DNA of 60,000 nt, from positions 306,349,164 to 306,409,163 of the forward strand of contig NC_081414.1 in assembly GCF_030272615.1 (NCBI RefSeq), written 5' to 3'. This DNA is from Cryptomeria japonica (Eukaryota; Streptophyta; Pinopsida; Cupressales; Cupressaceae). The translations under genes were made by a program, and so were the position numbers. Below, piece by piece: positions 10,116-22,395 of the stretch (position 1 is its first letter; every line of letters starts with the position of its first letter). Below the pieces are notes generated by a model that saw only the letters and a program-made list of their open reading frames with translations, searched no databases and had not been told where the DNA came from.

Positions 10116-11962
10116 GCTTGATGGGTGATTAACCTAAGCTTCTCTCTAAGATATTCAAATGTTTCCTTAGGTAAAGGCTTTGTAAAAGTATCTACAATTT
10201 TCTCTTAAGTGTTCACATAAACCAATCTCACTTCATTTGCTTCAACATTTTTTTAAAAAAAATTATACTTAATAGAAATATGCTTTGTTTTAGAGTGAAA
10301 TACCAGATTCTTTGATATATCTATTGTTGTCGAGTTATCATAGTAAATAACTACCAGTTCATTGTATTTTACCTTGATATCCTTCAACATTTGATTGATC
10401 TATAATACCTGAGTGCAATTAGTTGTTGTTGCAACATATTTTGCTTCTTCTGTAGATAATGATGTACAAGTCATCTTCTTGCTGATCCATGAAACTAATA
10501 TTCTACCAAGAAATAATATGCCACTAGTGGTACTCTTTTTGTCATCCACATCTCCTACCCAATTTGCATCTGTATATGTACCTAACTCAAAATTTTTATC
10601 CTTAGGATATCATAAACCAAGATTTGTGGTGCCTTGTAGGTATCGAAAAATCCTTTTTACTACAGTTTCCTGATTTTCTTTAGGATTTCTTTTAAATCTT
10701 GAAACAATACATACTACATTCATTATATCAGGTCTAGTTTGTGTCAAATATAGTAACTGTCCAGTCATACATTTGTAATTTATAGGTGCAGAATCATCCT
10801 TTAATGTCAATTTATCAGTTGTAGTCATAGGAGTACTTACCGGTTTAGCATTTTCCATTCCAAGTTTCTTCAAAAGTTCCTTGAAGTATTTTGTTTGACA
10901 AATGAATATACCTTTATCTGTTTGAGAAATCTACAAATCTAGAAAAAAATTTATCTCTCCAATCATAGACATTTCAAATTCTTCCTTCATCTTATTAGCA
11001 AAATCTTTTCATAACTCTTCTTCTCCTCCAAAAATGATATTATCCACAAATACTTCAATAATAAAAATGTTATCATTGGTAATTTTGTATTACAAATTAC
11101 TGTCAGCATTACCTTTTGTGTATCCTATCTTTAAAAGATATTTATCTAGTCTAGCATACCATGTTGTGGGAGCTTGCTTCAATCCATATAAAGATTTTCT
11201 TAATCTGCAAACCATATCCTTATCATCTGTTAATGAAAATCCATGAGGATGCTCAATGTAAACTTCTTCTTCAAGGTCTCTATTAAAAAATGCACATTTT
11301 ACATCCATCTGATAAAACCTGTAGTTCTTGCGAGTTGCAAATGCAAGAAATAGTCTTGCAGCTTCAATTCTGGATACCGGTGCAAAGGTTTCACTATAAT
11401 CAATTCCCTCTCTCGAAGAGTAAACTTTACAAACTAATATTTCTTTGTTTCTTATTACTTCACCATCTTCATTCAGTTTATTTCCAAATACCCATTTAGT
11501 TCTAATTACATTTTTGTCTTTAGGTCGGGGAACTAATGTCCAAGTATTATTCTTTTGAATCTATTCTAACCCTTCTTCCATTGTTTTGATCCAATGTTTA
11601 TCTTTAAATACTTCAACAAATGATGCTGGTTCGAATTGAGAGATTAAACATACCTCTTCATTTGCCAATCTTCCTCTTGTCATAACACCTTGATTTTTAT
11701 TTCCAATTATCTGATTTTCTAAATGATTCAATCTTACATACCTGGGTTTTTTTTGATTTCCATTCACAGGCTGTTGTTCTTCAATCAGTTGAGTTCTCAC
11801 ATGATGCCGGTGTGATTGGTTCTTCATTCTATTCTGCTGCAATCTATGTCAATTGATTTATAATCAATTCTATTGTCGGTTCAGATCTTGATTCTCCTCT
11901 AAAGTGTTCATCTATCTTCACATTAGTACTTTCAATGATTTTTCATAATATTTTATTATAAC
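10116..11962 (-). pseudogene. Element B reverse transcriptase and RNase H (left copy)
   Basis: From 11962 down: the RT start ASFVEVFKDKHWIKTMEEGLE (11561-11842); MDVKCAFFNRDLEEEVYIEHP and YGLKQAPTTWYARLDKYL (11090-11308). The catalytic box near 11040 reads FVDN, not YVDD. Then AKPVSTPM, GQLLYLTQTRPDI and RIFRYLQGTT (10610-10873). RNase H follows, including SWISKKMTCTSLSTEEAKYVA and FHSKTKHISIKYNFL, ending FTKPLPKETFEYLREKL at 10116. Stops break it into several pieces. The remainder of this element is at 34222-35477 and 53340-55529, separated by later insertions. Confidence 0.88.
11958..11962. repeat. Target-site duplication ATAAC, left side of G1
   Basis: ATAAC stands immediately before the G1 5' LTR and again immediately after the G1 solo LTR in the right-hand unit (34217-34221). 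It also precedes that solo LTR (32734-32738). It marks a 5-bp staggered insertion into element B. In B the two halves join in frame if one copy is removed. Confidence 0.92.
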
Positions 11963-13443
11963 TATAGACACCTAAAAATGGTCAACGCTTGCAGAGTCAT
12001 ACTTTAACATTTGCGCATTGCCTCATTTTAGGTTTTTTTGTCGCATTAACATTTCTCCTATGTCACGCACTTGGTTTTTATCATTTGCGAGCATCGAGTT
12101 ATTCTTCTACATTCTTCATTCTGTCTCGCTTTCAAATTTGGTCTTGTCGACAATACTATCCAATCATGATTTTGATCGATTTTCTCCTATCGCATCAATG
12201 TGCGTGCTAATTTGTTATCATTTTGGACATCGTCAATCCTAATTAGGGTTTTGTCCTCTTATCGATTTGTCATCAATCTTTATCATTTTCAATCTTGTCA
12301 TTTTGCGATCGATTTGTCATCGGTCGTTGTCATGTTCGATCTTGTCATTTTGCGATCGATTTTTCATCGATCGTGGTCATTTTTAAGCTTGTCATCTTGC
12401 AATCTATTTATCATCAATCCTTGTCCTCTTGTCAATTTTGTCATTTTGCGATCATTTCGCTATCGATCATTGTCTGTCACAATTATGTCAATTTGGATCA
12501 ATTTGTCATTGTTCCTCGTCAATTGGCGCATTTATCAATCAAATCATTTATCACATTGGTCCTTTGTTAAATCAAAATCATGATCGACATTAATTATCTT
12601 TAATCAAGACCTAATTGTCATTCTCGCATTGCTAATTCACCTTCTAGGGTTTCGTGATTTAGTCATTTAACCTTGCTTATCATTTTCTTCCTTTAGGATT
12701 AATAAATTACTTATTTATCCTAAGTCTTCTCATTACAATTAAATGTTCATTTAATTGGCTAATTATTCCTCTTTGTGAATTTATTATTAAATGACAAATT
12801 ATTAATTAATTTACCTAATTTCTAATTTCCATCAAATTTCCTAATTTCTTAATTCCTCATTTTTCTAATTTCTTAATTTTCTATTTTCCTAATTTCAATT
12901 TCCTCCTATTTTCATGGAAATGACATAGAAATTTGTCATAAATTGTCATAAATTCTTGACATAGAGTTTGTCATAAATTCTTGTCATAAATCCTTGCATA
13001 GCAATTTGTCATAGACATGTCATAATTTTGCTATTCTTAATTTGAATTTCCATTCGAATCACTATCATGCTAATTTTTTCATCTCTCCAATTCTTCTATA
13101 AATTGGATGATCTTCATCAATCAAGGCTAATTGGTAATTGATAATCAGGCTATCGAATCTAAGCTTCTAGTACTCTTGATCAAAAATCCCGTCTACTTGC
13201 TTTCAATTGTGTGTGCACTTGTAGGTGAGATCCACAACTATTTGGAGAGGAAAGAAGAACAATGGAGCCGCATGGAAGGAGCATTCAAATCGTCATCTGG
13301 TTTGCACAATCATTAGTTTTGTATGCTTTGTTTTCATGTCTCTATTGAGTGTGTCTTAGGATAGATTCATTGCAATGAATGCATTTGTGATTGAGTTATT
13401 ATGTTTTATATGCTTGTGATGATTTCCTATTTCCTAACGTACA
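11963..13443 (+). repeat. 5' LTR of G1
   Basis: 1,481 bp, beginning TATAGACACC (the expected TGTAGACA with one G-to-A change) and ending ACGTACA, 5 nt before the PBS. It matches 32739-34216. By eye the first 500 bp hold one mismatch (near 12465) and the last 950 bp about a dozen plus a 3-bp length difference. It is related to, but clearly different from, the G2 LTRs, which start TGTAGACATC and share the stretch after it. Confidence 0.92.
12255..12480 (+). repeat. U3 subrepeats in G1 LTR
   Basis: Four to five degenerate copies of a unit of about 47-50 bp built around CTTGTCATTTTGCGATCGATTT and TCATCGATCGT. G2 LTRs carry a cleaner 47-bp version at the equivalent distance from the LTR start. 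The unit contains GATCGAT-type palindromes. Confidence 0.8.
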
Positions 13444-13448
13444 TTAAT

Positions 13449-13467
13449 TGGTGAACCCGACATGAAC
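13449..13467 (+). promoter_or_regulatory. Primer-binding site of G1
   Basis: TGGTGAACCCGACATGAAC, five nt after the LTR end. It is identical to the G2 and G3 sites except for A instead of G at position 14. The primer tRNA is not identified; it is not initiator Met. Confidence 0.85.
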
Positions 13468-13554
13468 ACTAACCTTCTAACCTCTTTATTGTGTCTTTGA
13501 GTGCTTTCAAGTTGATTTTGCAGGCCAAAAAACCAAAAACAGGGTCGTGCAGGG

Positions 13555-13692
13555 TATTCTGGAGACTCCTGCGCCTGTGTGAAGCAACCTGCGCCTATGT
13601 TGAGCATTCTGCGCTTGTGTAGGTGACATTCTGTGCTTGTGTCCTACATTTTGCACCTGTGTCATGGGTTCTGCGCCTGTGTAAAGTCCAGA
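13555..13692 (+). repeat. Leader tandem repeat of G1 (about 21 bp, six copies)
   Basis: Six degenerate copies of CTGCGCCTGTGT plus a variable 8-9 nt spacer. The cores are CTGCGCCTGTGT, CTGCGCCTATGT, CTGCGCTTGTGT, CTGTGCTTGTGT, TTGCACCTGTGT and CTGCGCCTGTGT. They sit about 90 nt downstream of the PBS. G2 has about ten copies at the same place (51577-51765) and a further block near its 3' LTR (37485-37600). Confidence 0.85.
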
Positions 13693-15521
13693 ACAGAGGT
13701 AAAAAATGCAGTGTTTACTTGAAATTTGTTGTGTTTTTGCATTCTGTGTTCTGTGCTTTGGATTTTGGTACTAATTATCTGTGTAGAATCTTGGCATACG
13801 CATGGCAAAGACAATAAATCAAACTACTAACACGCTTTGTGCAGATTCAAAAGTCAAAGAATAAGCATATCAAACTCCTAACTTGGGTTTTTGCAGGTTG
13901 CCTTGGAGAAACAATCAAACTTTGTGTTTGCATTTAATTTTTAGGCACCTAGTGGTTTCTAAATAGGTTGGAATGAAAATTTGTTTTCTTTGATTGTTGA
14001 GTATGACATTGGAGTAGGAGAGTATGCTCTCATCCTTCTTAGGGTGATCAGAAATCCAGATCTTCGATACCATGCTTGTGTTGTTGATTGTGTGTCACAT
14101 TTAGAGGGCTTGCCTTCCCGACCACTTTGCTTTTGCAAGCAAGTGATAATCGTGAGAAGGGAACGACCCAAAGTGAGTATGGCTAGAATTCCTTGGCATT
14201 CTAACTCACTATAAACAAATACCCGATGAGCGAAAGCTTTGAAGGAAGTGTTACGTGGGAATTGCAGTTACTTGGGAAGTGATGACCCTTGGACTCTTTC
14301 TCATATCAACATCTAAGTAGGGCCTCTTGGTCTAAATCGTGCTTGCATGACTACATTTGTTTGTTATCTTGATGGGCTTAATGTCTCAATCACACTTGCG
14401 TGACATCAAGGAGTAACGCTTAACAGAAATCCTTACTACATACCTTGTTTTTAGAGGCCAAAAACCCTTCTAGTTGCTTGAGAAGGACAAATTCGGATAC
14501 TTGGAAGAGATACTAAGTTCGCCATGGGGAGATTTCCATGGGGACTGATGCTTGGCTGCCCTGAGAAGTGAGTGCTATGGAGGGGAGCCCGTGGGGTCAA
14601 GCATCTATGTATTCTCCTTGAATCTCATAATGAGTCTACCTCTCAAGTACCTAATGTCTTTGCCTACCATAAGAAATGTGGAAATGAGCATGATTGTCTT
14701 GAGTCTAAGTTGCAATATCTTGTATTCTTTGCTTGTCAAAAGTTGAATTGCATCCCATTTCAAAAAGCAAAACAAATTGATCCAACATAAGTTTAAACAC
14801 AAGAGACACTCATCCAACAAAAGTTTATCAAGATTCAAAACTTATCTTCAAACATGGTTGTCAAATATTGTTCAAAATCTTGTCTCAACAAGCATGTCAC
14901 TTATATTTAAGTTCATCATAGGTTGCATTTTGCAAAAGTCATTGTCAAGTACCAAGGTTAGATTTCACCTAAGTCATATTCCTTTGCATATCAATAAGAG
15001 TCATCTATTTGCATATGTCCTCTTGCATTAAAGTTATATCATTGTCATACATTACTTATCCTAGGTCTCTTCATTAAGCTTAGGTCATTATCATATCATA
15101 TTAAGGTCATTTGCATGGTAATTGTCCCTTTGCATATAGTGTCAAAACTAGGTTTTGTCATACTTGAGTAATCCTAATCTTTAAAAAACCCTAAGTCATT
15201 GTTAAGAAGTCTAGACCTTATCAAGTCCTTTGTCCTTTTGTCATCAATATCATTTGGTCAAACCTAGCTTAGTATCCAAGCATATAGGGGAGACTTTGTC
15301 ATTTGTCCTTTTGTCACTTACGTCCTTTTGTCCTTTAAGGTCTAGATATCATTCCAATTTCCTAAGGGTCCCTCTCTTAGATTTGCATTTCAAAAGTTTG
15401 TCAAAATCTTCGAAAATAATCAAAAACATAGATTGCATTGCTCGTCTATATAGTTTGCATTTAGTTGCATATCATACATTATCTTTGAAAATTCCAAAAA
15501 CATTGCATTTGCACAAGTGAC
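13693..15521 (+). other. Long untranslated leader of G1
   Basis: About 1.8 kb between the leader repeats and the gag start. No frame resembles a known domain. From about 14900 to 15500 the sequence is rich in GTCATT, TTTGCAT and CCTTTTGTC words. The corresponding G2 leader (49796-51576) has similar words in reverse complement. It presumably holds packaging and dimerisation signals, but nothing specific can be pointed to. Confidence 0.6.
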
Positions 15522-18101
15522 ATGCCTGTTGAGACAAGATCAAGATCTAAAAAGATGGGCGAACCAATGTATCAACCCATGGACGACATAGCAAATTCGC
15601 AGTTTCAAACCAGTCAAACAGTACAAATTGAAGGTTCCTCAAACACATCTCTACCACCATATGGAACAGTTCAACTTGGGCCACCTCCATTATATGAACC
15701 AGTATTTGTACCTATGAAACCAGGACATGGGAGTGTTCCACCAACTCCAAGAGGAAGTGCGCCTTTCAATTTCAATCAACCACACCTGCAACATGACATT
15801 CAAAATCAAGCATTATATGAAGAACCAACCCTCTCACAAGGATTTGGTTCAGATCAAGGCTTTCACCAAGAAATGAATCCAAATGTCCAACCAGATTCCT
15901 CATCCGATTCCGATACTTCTGATGATGTTGACATGTTCCTTCAAGATCCGAAGATAACAAAAAAGATGGATAAGTTCTTGAACAAAGTCTTTAAGATGTT
16001 TTCACAAAAGTATCTTAACATGATGAGTAATGTGACATCTTCAAGTGACCAAATCAATGTGCAAGAACAACAAGGTGGTGAGTTGTTAAGTTTTTCCCTG
16101 CATCCAAATGAAGAAGGTGTACAACAAGCAACTCAACCTACCTTGATGAGTAAACGTGGTTCAAAGGCATTGACAGTGACTATTCCTCAAAAGTCACCAT
16201 TTGAAACGATAAATAATCCACTATTCAACACAACACCTGTGACGCAAGATCAAATGAAGAGCATGCAAGTATTCACAGCTGTCCCTCAACAAGAAGTGGT
16301 TCCTTACATGCATAAAGTGGGATCAAAATCTAAGATGCAGGAAAGCTTCACAACTGGAATGCCTAATGTCACCAATGTCCAAAATAATTCCATGATGCAA
16401 CAAAGTTCTTATGTTCCGTTAAGTTCAATATCTTTGCCGAATACTATTGCGACAAATCCTTCAATAATGGCAACACAAAGAGCTACAGATAGTGGTTTGC
16501 ACCAACAACAATTGTTGCAACAATTGAGTAATATACAAAAGGTACAATCGAATGTGCAAACAAGTAATGTGCAACAACAACAATTTCACATTCGACAACA
16601 AATAGCAGTGCCTTCGGCACCATTACAAGTTAATAAAAATTTGCAACCATCACAATGGATTGGACAAACAACACAGCAAGTTAATGCAAGTTCTATACCC
16701 CATCCTAAGGAGAAGCAATGAAAAGTGCCTAAACAAATTTTTTTACAAATGATGGGATATACACCACGACGACAATTGGCACAAAGTCAACAAGTTCCTA
16801 TCCGTCAGCCTCAACACCAACATGTGCCACAATATGTGCCAAGACAAGCAAGCCATCCTACTTTACAACTGCAATTGGCGCCTGTGCAATATCAACAACC
16901 TACTCAATTGCAATATCAACCTAGGCTCCAAGAAGCACAACAAAAAGGTCAATATCAAGGCATAGCACAACCGCAACAACAAGCGATGTATCAAGAACGT
17001 TATATGCCGGAAACACCACAAACGGCCATTCTAGAGTATCAACAACCGATTGAAAATGCGATGTATCGACAAAGGATACCAACTGGGATTAATGATGGAC
17101 CTCTAAATTCTGATACAATTGCGCAACAACTTGAGAAGTTGCAACGAAAAGTTGATGCATTAGAAACTAAAGGAACAAAGAAGTTGTATACAGATCAAGA
17201 TTTATGTCCTAATCCATTTGACAAGAGTGTATACATGCCTTCATTCCCTAAGCATTTTGAGGCACCTAATTTTGAGAAATATAAAGGGAATGGCAATCCA
17301 AAAGATCACATTCGAGCATTTTTCGCGGCATGTACTGAGGTAAGCTATGAAGAGACGTATTTAATGCGCTTATTTGCACGAAGTCTCACGGGACAAGCCG
17401 TGGATTGGTATTCACATTTGCCAGGAAATATAAAGACTTGGTCTGAATTGGCTCAAAAGTTTTTATCTCATTTTGTGTTCAACATCGACAGTGATGTGAC
17501 CATGTCAGATTTATGCAATACCAAACAAAAGCAAGGTGAATCATTAGTGACTTTCTTGCAACGATGGCGAAGCTTGTATAGTCGTTCTTCTCTTGATATA
17601 CTCGAAGAACAACAAGTGAATCTGTTTATCCAGAATTTGGTCCCAGAAATGATGTATGAGCTAAAGTTGAAAAGTTCCAGTACTATAGAGAAACTTATTA
17701 AGAAGGGAATGAGCATTGAAACAGCTCTGGTAGCTAAAGGAATTATCAAGCTCAATAAAGACAATGACAATACCAATTATTCAGGGGATAGAAACAGATT
17801 TTGGTATAAGAACAAGAATGTCACTAATGATGGTGTTGTTGATGCGAGAGCGGTGAATGCAAATCAACCCCCATTCACAATCAAGAAATTGAGTGTTCCT
17901 AACATGTCAACTATGGAACAAAATCAAGCACCAATGAGAAATGTTACTCAATAGTCACAATATCAACAAAATGCTCAATAGCCGCAATATCAACAACATG
18001 CTCAACAACAACATACTCAACAATATAATCAACAACAAGGCCAACAACAAAATCAACAACGCAAACCCTTCCGATCGCGAGATGGGCCCCCTTGATAGTT
18101 T
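15522..18101 (+). pseudogene. G1 gag (one frame, stop codons only)
   Basis: The ATG at 15522 gives MPVETRSRSKKMGEP; G2 gag starts at the matching place (49795). The N-terminal 500 codons are Gln/Asn/Pro-rich and low in complexity. The structured gag (capsid-like) domain lies at about 17200-17650, with PKHFEAPNFEKYKG, DHIRAFFAAC, AVDWYSHLPGNIKTWSEL and MSDLCNTKQKQGESL. A second Gln-rich run follows at 17940-18060. In-frame stops are at 16719, 17952, 17979, 18093 and 18096. In G2 the codon matching 17952 is CAG, one C-to-T change away. No frameshift occurs. Confidence 0.9.
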
Positions 18102-20540
18102 ATGCCATTAGGAGAGCCTATCGAATCAGTAATGAAGCAATTAATACAAGTGAAATTTATCAAGCTACCAGATATTAAGGCAGAACCAGCGGTAAAGCCG
18201 CATTGGTGGAATGATATTGCATACTGTGAGTATCATCTGTCCAAAGGACATAAAATTGCTTCATGTTTCCAATTGAAACATATGATTCAAGATTTATTAG
18301 AGAAAGGAGTAATTGAGGTAGATCCACCCCATCCGACCTCCAACACTGATCATACCATTTTCAAAACTCCTTTGCTTGACCATGACAAGGGTAAAGCATC
18401 TTCTTCCACCTTTGCTCAAACGGCCAATTATGCAAATGCCGGTTATCACAATGTTATTAATTGTTTTCATGTGTCGAATGAGTATGTATCCACCTTGAGA
18501 ATAAAAGGACAAGATCCTTCTTGTGCGGTCACCACTCGTCGATCCAAAATAGTCTTGAAAGGAGCTCCTGCAGCTCCTCCCAAACCAACTCCTGCAAGTC
18601 AGTATAATCTTTTGGATCATCTAGGAAAAACACCTGCACAAATATCCATTCTAGAGTTGTTGAAAATGTCTCCCATGCATCGTCCAGTCCTGGATAAAGC
18701 CTTAGTTGAGTCCACTATTCCAACAGATATTGATGTTGACCAGTTTCAAGCCCGGATTGGACATTTAGCCATTTCCCAAAATGTCGCATTTTCTGACAAT
18801 GATATCTCACCCGACAAGCTCCCTCACAATGATCCTTTAAACCTTGAAGTCTTTGTTCATAACTACAAAATCCGACGAGTCTTGGTAAATGGCAGAGCAG
18901 GTCTTAATATTTGTACTTTGAGAGTGGTTATTGGCCTTGGGTATACAGAAAATGAGATTGATGCTTCTAAAAGAATAACAATCAAAGCATATGATGATGC
19001 TGAGCGCCCATCCAAAGGGATAATTACATTACCTATCAGAGTTGGTTGAGTGACAGAAAACACTTTCCTGCAAGTCCTCAACCTTGATCTCCCTTATAAT
19101 ATGATCCTTGGCCGTCCATGGATTCATGCAATGAAAGCAGTTCCATCCACCTATCATCAATGTTTGAAATATCCTTACAATGGAACTGAGATAACAATTC
19201 CTGGAGATCCTAATCCATTTCAATTTTGTGCTACTCTAAAGGATACCCCTCAAAGGCAAGTCCCAGTCAACAGAGAAGCCAAATCACATAGCTATGTGGA
19301 TCCCAATCAATTGTTAGAGGCTGTCAAAGGAAAATTGAAGATACAGGACCAAGGGTGTGGAGAATATTCAATGGATCAGACATTCCTCATCGGGAATTTG
19401 CCAATATCTCCAAAATCATATGGCAAACCACATTTATTGCAAAAGGAACCTAAGGTCATTATTCAATATCAGCCTCCTACTACATTTACCAAATGGGGAG
19501 AACTTGACAAGGAAACTGTAGATGACGATGTCATAGATTGGATTTATAAAGATCCAATTGAGACCCCACCTGTTAGATTGCTAGTGGAACGATATGGCAA
19601 AGGATTTACCATGCTGCAAAAGAAAGGATATGATGGCTGCAGTGGCTTAGGCCTGAACAACAATGGAAGGCTAGAACCTGTCATACCCAAGAGGCGACCC
19701 CCAACTTTAGGGTTAGGTTTTGTACCGTTACGAATTGGATCCACATCTACCAAAATGTCCACGTGTCGAAAAGGGTGTGATTCTGACGATGAAATAACAC
19801 CTGAGGATACTCGACCCGAGACTGATTCTAATGAATGGGAGTGGAGTTCTTTTTCTTCTAGCTCCTATGCCCTTGACAATATCTTCATTGACCCCAATAA
19901 CTTGCCTATGGAAGACAAACATGAAATAACTCCTCTTCCTAAAACCTATCCTCACACTTGGATAGAGACATTTTGGGATCCAAGCTCCGAATCCGATACA
20001 AGCAGTTCGGATAGTGACACTACAGATGTTCATATTTTTACCATATCAGCCCTCTCTATCCTTACAATCGATGATGACATGCCCCTCATTTATCCCCAGC
20101 TTATCCAACATGACCAACAAGAACCGCTCACATTGGACTATTTTCAAAATGATGAAGCAATTGCAGAATTCTTGGGACTACGGGAAGGCATACCACAAGG
20201 CGATCATAAGGCAGGCTTTGCTATCAACCTAGATTCCACAGCATATTTTGGGGAGTCAACTCCCTCTTCCAGTCATGAAAAAAAAAAAGAAAAAGAAAAA
20301 AATCAAAAGAATAGATCTTTGAGTGAAAACCGTAAGGCACTCTCTGATCATACAAAAGTAAAAATAAAAGACGTACCTGCGGGTGAAAACCTTTCTGAGG
20401 CGCCCAAAGGTGGAAGAGTGGACGTACCCCTATCAATTCAGGATAAATCAACACTGCTTGTGGAGATGACTGAGGAAATCAATTTGGGTACACCTGACAA
20501 CCCTAAGGTCATTCATTTTGCTGTTTCTCTATCAAAATAA
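18102..20540 (+). pseudogene. G1 zinc knuckle, protease, G-patch and linker
   Basis: Same frame as gag. A Cys/His motif YCEYHLSKGHKIASC (about 18224-18270) is the knuckle form seen in plant gypsy elements. Aspartic protease is at about 18840-19130. Its catalytic box reads VLVNGRAGLN where G2 has VLIDGGVGLN, so the catalytic Asp is Asn; the C-terminal MILGRPWIHAMKAVPST is intact. A G-patch domain follows (about 19590-19730: GKGFTMLQKKGYDGCSGLGL to PPTLGLGF). An acidic/Ser-rich linker leads to the RT. Stops are at 19047 and 20538. Protease followed by G-patch resembles the order in betaretroviruses; here it is a plant gypsy element. Confidence 0.85.
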
Positions 20541-21989
20541 GAGAAGATAGATTTTATCAATTTCTTTCTGGAGAAGAAGATCAGCTTTGCGTGGTCCTAT
20601 GCAGATATGCCTGGCCTTGATCCAGAGTTAGTCCTTCATCACTTGCCACTAAAAGTGGATGCCAAGCCTATCAAATAGAAACTTAGAAAGATGCATCCTC
20701 AGGTGGCTCTTCTGGTCAAAGTGGAATTAAAAAAATTGCTAGATGTGGGCTTCATTAGACCCATTGATTATGCAGACTGGATTTCAAATTTAGTGCCAGT
20801 TAGCAAAGTAACTGGGGGCATCAGAATCTGCATAGATTTTAGGGATCTCAATAAAGCATGCCCTAAAGATGATTTTCCATTGCCAAACATAGACATCATA
20901 GTGGACATGACGGCTAGATATGAGATGCTTTCATTAATGGATGGTTTCTCCGGCTATAACCAAATTCGCATTGCTCCTGAAGATCAACATAAGACCGCAT
21001 TCACCTGTGCTTGGGGCACCTATTGCTGGAATGTGATGCCCTTCGGTCTCAAAAATGCAGGTGCAACATATCAAAGAGCAATGATGACAATTTTTCATGA
21101 TTTCATGCATACTTTGATGGAGGATTATTTTGATGACTTGTTATGCAAATCTGTTACCAGAGATAGTCATCTCGCTATCTTGGGCCCAATCTTTGATAGA
21201 ATGGAGACCTACAAACTCAGGCTCAATCCAAAAAAGTGTGCCTTTGGTGTTATAGCTGGCAAATTACTCAGATACATTGTTTCTCACCGAGGCATTGAGG
21301 TCGACCCCGCCAAGGTCAAAGCAATAATGGATATGCCTCCACCTTCAAACCTTCGGCAATTAAGAAGTCTGCAAGGAAAGCTCCAGTCAATTCGTCACTT
21401 CATAGCTCAGTTGGCCAACAAATGTCATCCATTCCAATATCTACTGCACAAAGGTGTTGCTTTTAAATGGACTGAGCAATGTCAATCAGCTTTTCAAGCT
21501 CTCAAAGACTATTTGCTATCACCGCCTATTCTAATGCCTCCTATAGAAGGAAAGCCCTTTTTATTGTATATCTTTGCAACTGAAACAACATTAGGAGTTC
21601 TCTTGGCTCAACAAGATGAGAATGGCAAAGAAAGAGCTATTTATTATATTAGCCAGACACTGGTTGGTTATGAGCTAAATTATTCAACTATTGAAAGGGC
21701 ATGCTTAGCAGTGGTATTCGCAACACAAAAGCTCTGACATTATATGCTAAGCCACCAAACATTGTTGGTTGCAAAAATTGACCCCTTAAAATATTTGCTT
21801 AGCCGAGTAGCTTTGACAGGTCACCTAGAAAAATGGGTCATGATTCTTAGTGAATTTAACATTGAGTATATGGAGCAAAAGGCCATAAAAGGACAAGTCA
21901 TAGCAAATCAACTTGCAGAGGCTCCTCTTTCTGACGATCATCCCATGTTGACTGATTTTCTAGATGAATCAGTCTTTGCTTTCACATCA
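20541..21989 (+). pseudogene. G1 reverse transcriptase and first RNase H
   Basis: Same frame. RT motifs in order: VELKKLLDVGFIRPIDYADW, ISNLVPVSKVTGGIRICIDF, LMDGFSGYNQIRIAPEDQHK, MPFGLKNAGATYQRAM and the catalytic box YFDD (21126-21137), all consistent with an active fold. RNase H follows: FKWTEQCQSAFQALK, FLLYIFATETTLGVLLAQ and YYISQTLVGYELNYSTIE. Stops are at 20676 and 21735; the latter is CGA in G2, a single C-to-T change. RT residues look intact, unlike those in elements A and B. Confidence 0.92.
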
Positions 21990-22395
21990 TCTACTGAATG
22001 GAAGTTATACTTTGATGGGTCCCATACTAAGTTTGGGTCCGGAGCAGGCATCTTGTTTGTCACCCCTTAAGGTGATGCTATTCCAAAGTCTTACAGAATA
22101 ACTTTCCCCTACACCAATAACATTGCAGAGTATGAAGCACTGGTTACAAGACTCCGAGTAGTAGTCCACTGGAATGTCAAGCATTTGCATGTTTATGGAG
22201 ATTCTCAATTAGTCATCCGACAAGTGAATGATGACTACGAAACAAAAGATGAAAAGCTTATTCCTTATAAGCACATGGTAGATTTCTTCAAGACAAAATT
22301 CCCAGCTATCCATTTCAGTCAAGTGCCAAGAATGCAAAACAAGTCGGCAGATGCAATGGCTACAATCGCTTCCATGTTGAATATGCCTCATAATA
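21990..22395 (+). pseudogene. G1 second (archaeal-type) RNase H
   Basis: WKLYFDGSHTKFGSGAGILF, then NIAEYEALVTRL, HVYGDSQLVIRQVNDDYE and RMQNKSADAMATIASML. The D-E-D-(N..)D pattern and the GDSQLVI signature are those of the additional RNase H found between the ordinary RNase H and integrase in Tat-lineage gypsy elements. A stop at 22068 is CAA in G2. The copy in G2 lies at about 42940-43330 and is open. Confidence 0.88.

Noticed and set aside
12200-12583. Plus-strand open frames of 91-127 codons inside the G1 LTR (and copies at 32976-33359)
   Set aside because: They lie wholly in U3 subrepeats, have no family resemblance, and exist because the repeat period and base composition avoid stops.
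13555-13692. CRISPR-like regularly spaced repeats
   Set aside because: Units are degenerate, spacers are 8-9 nt and similar to each other, and the context is a plant retrotransposon leader.
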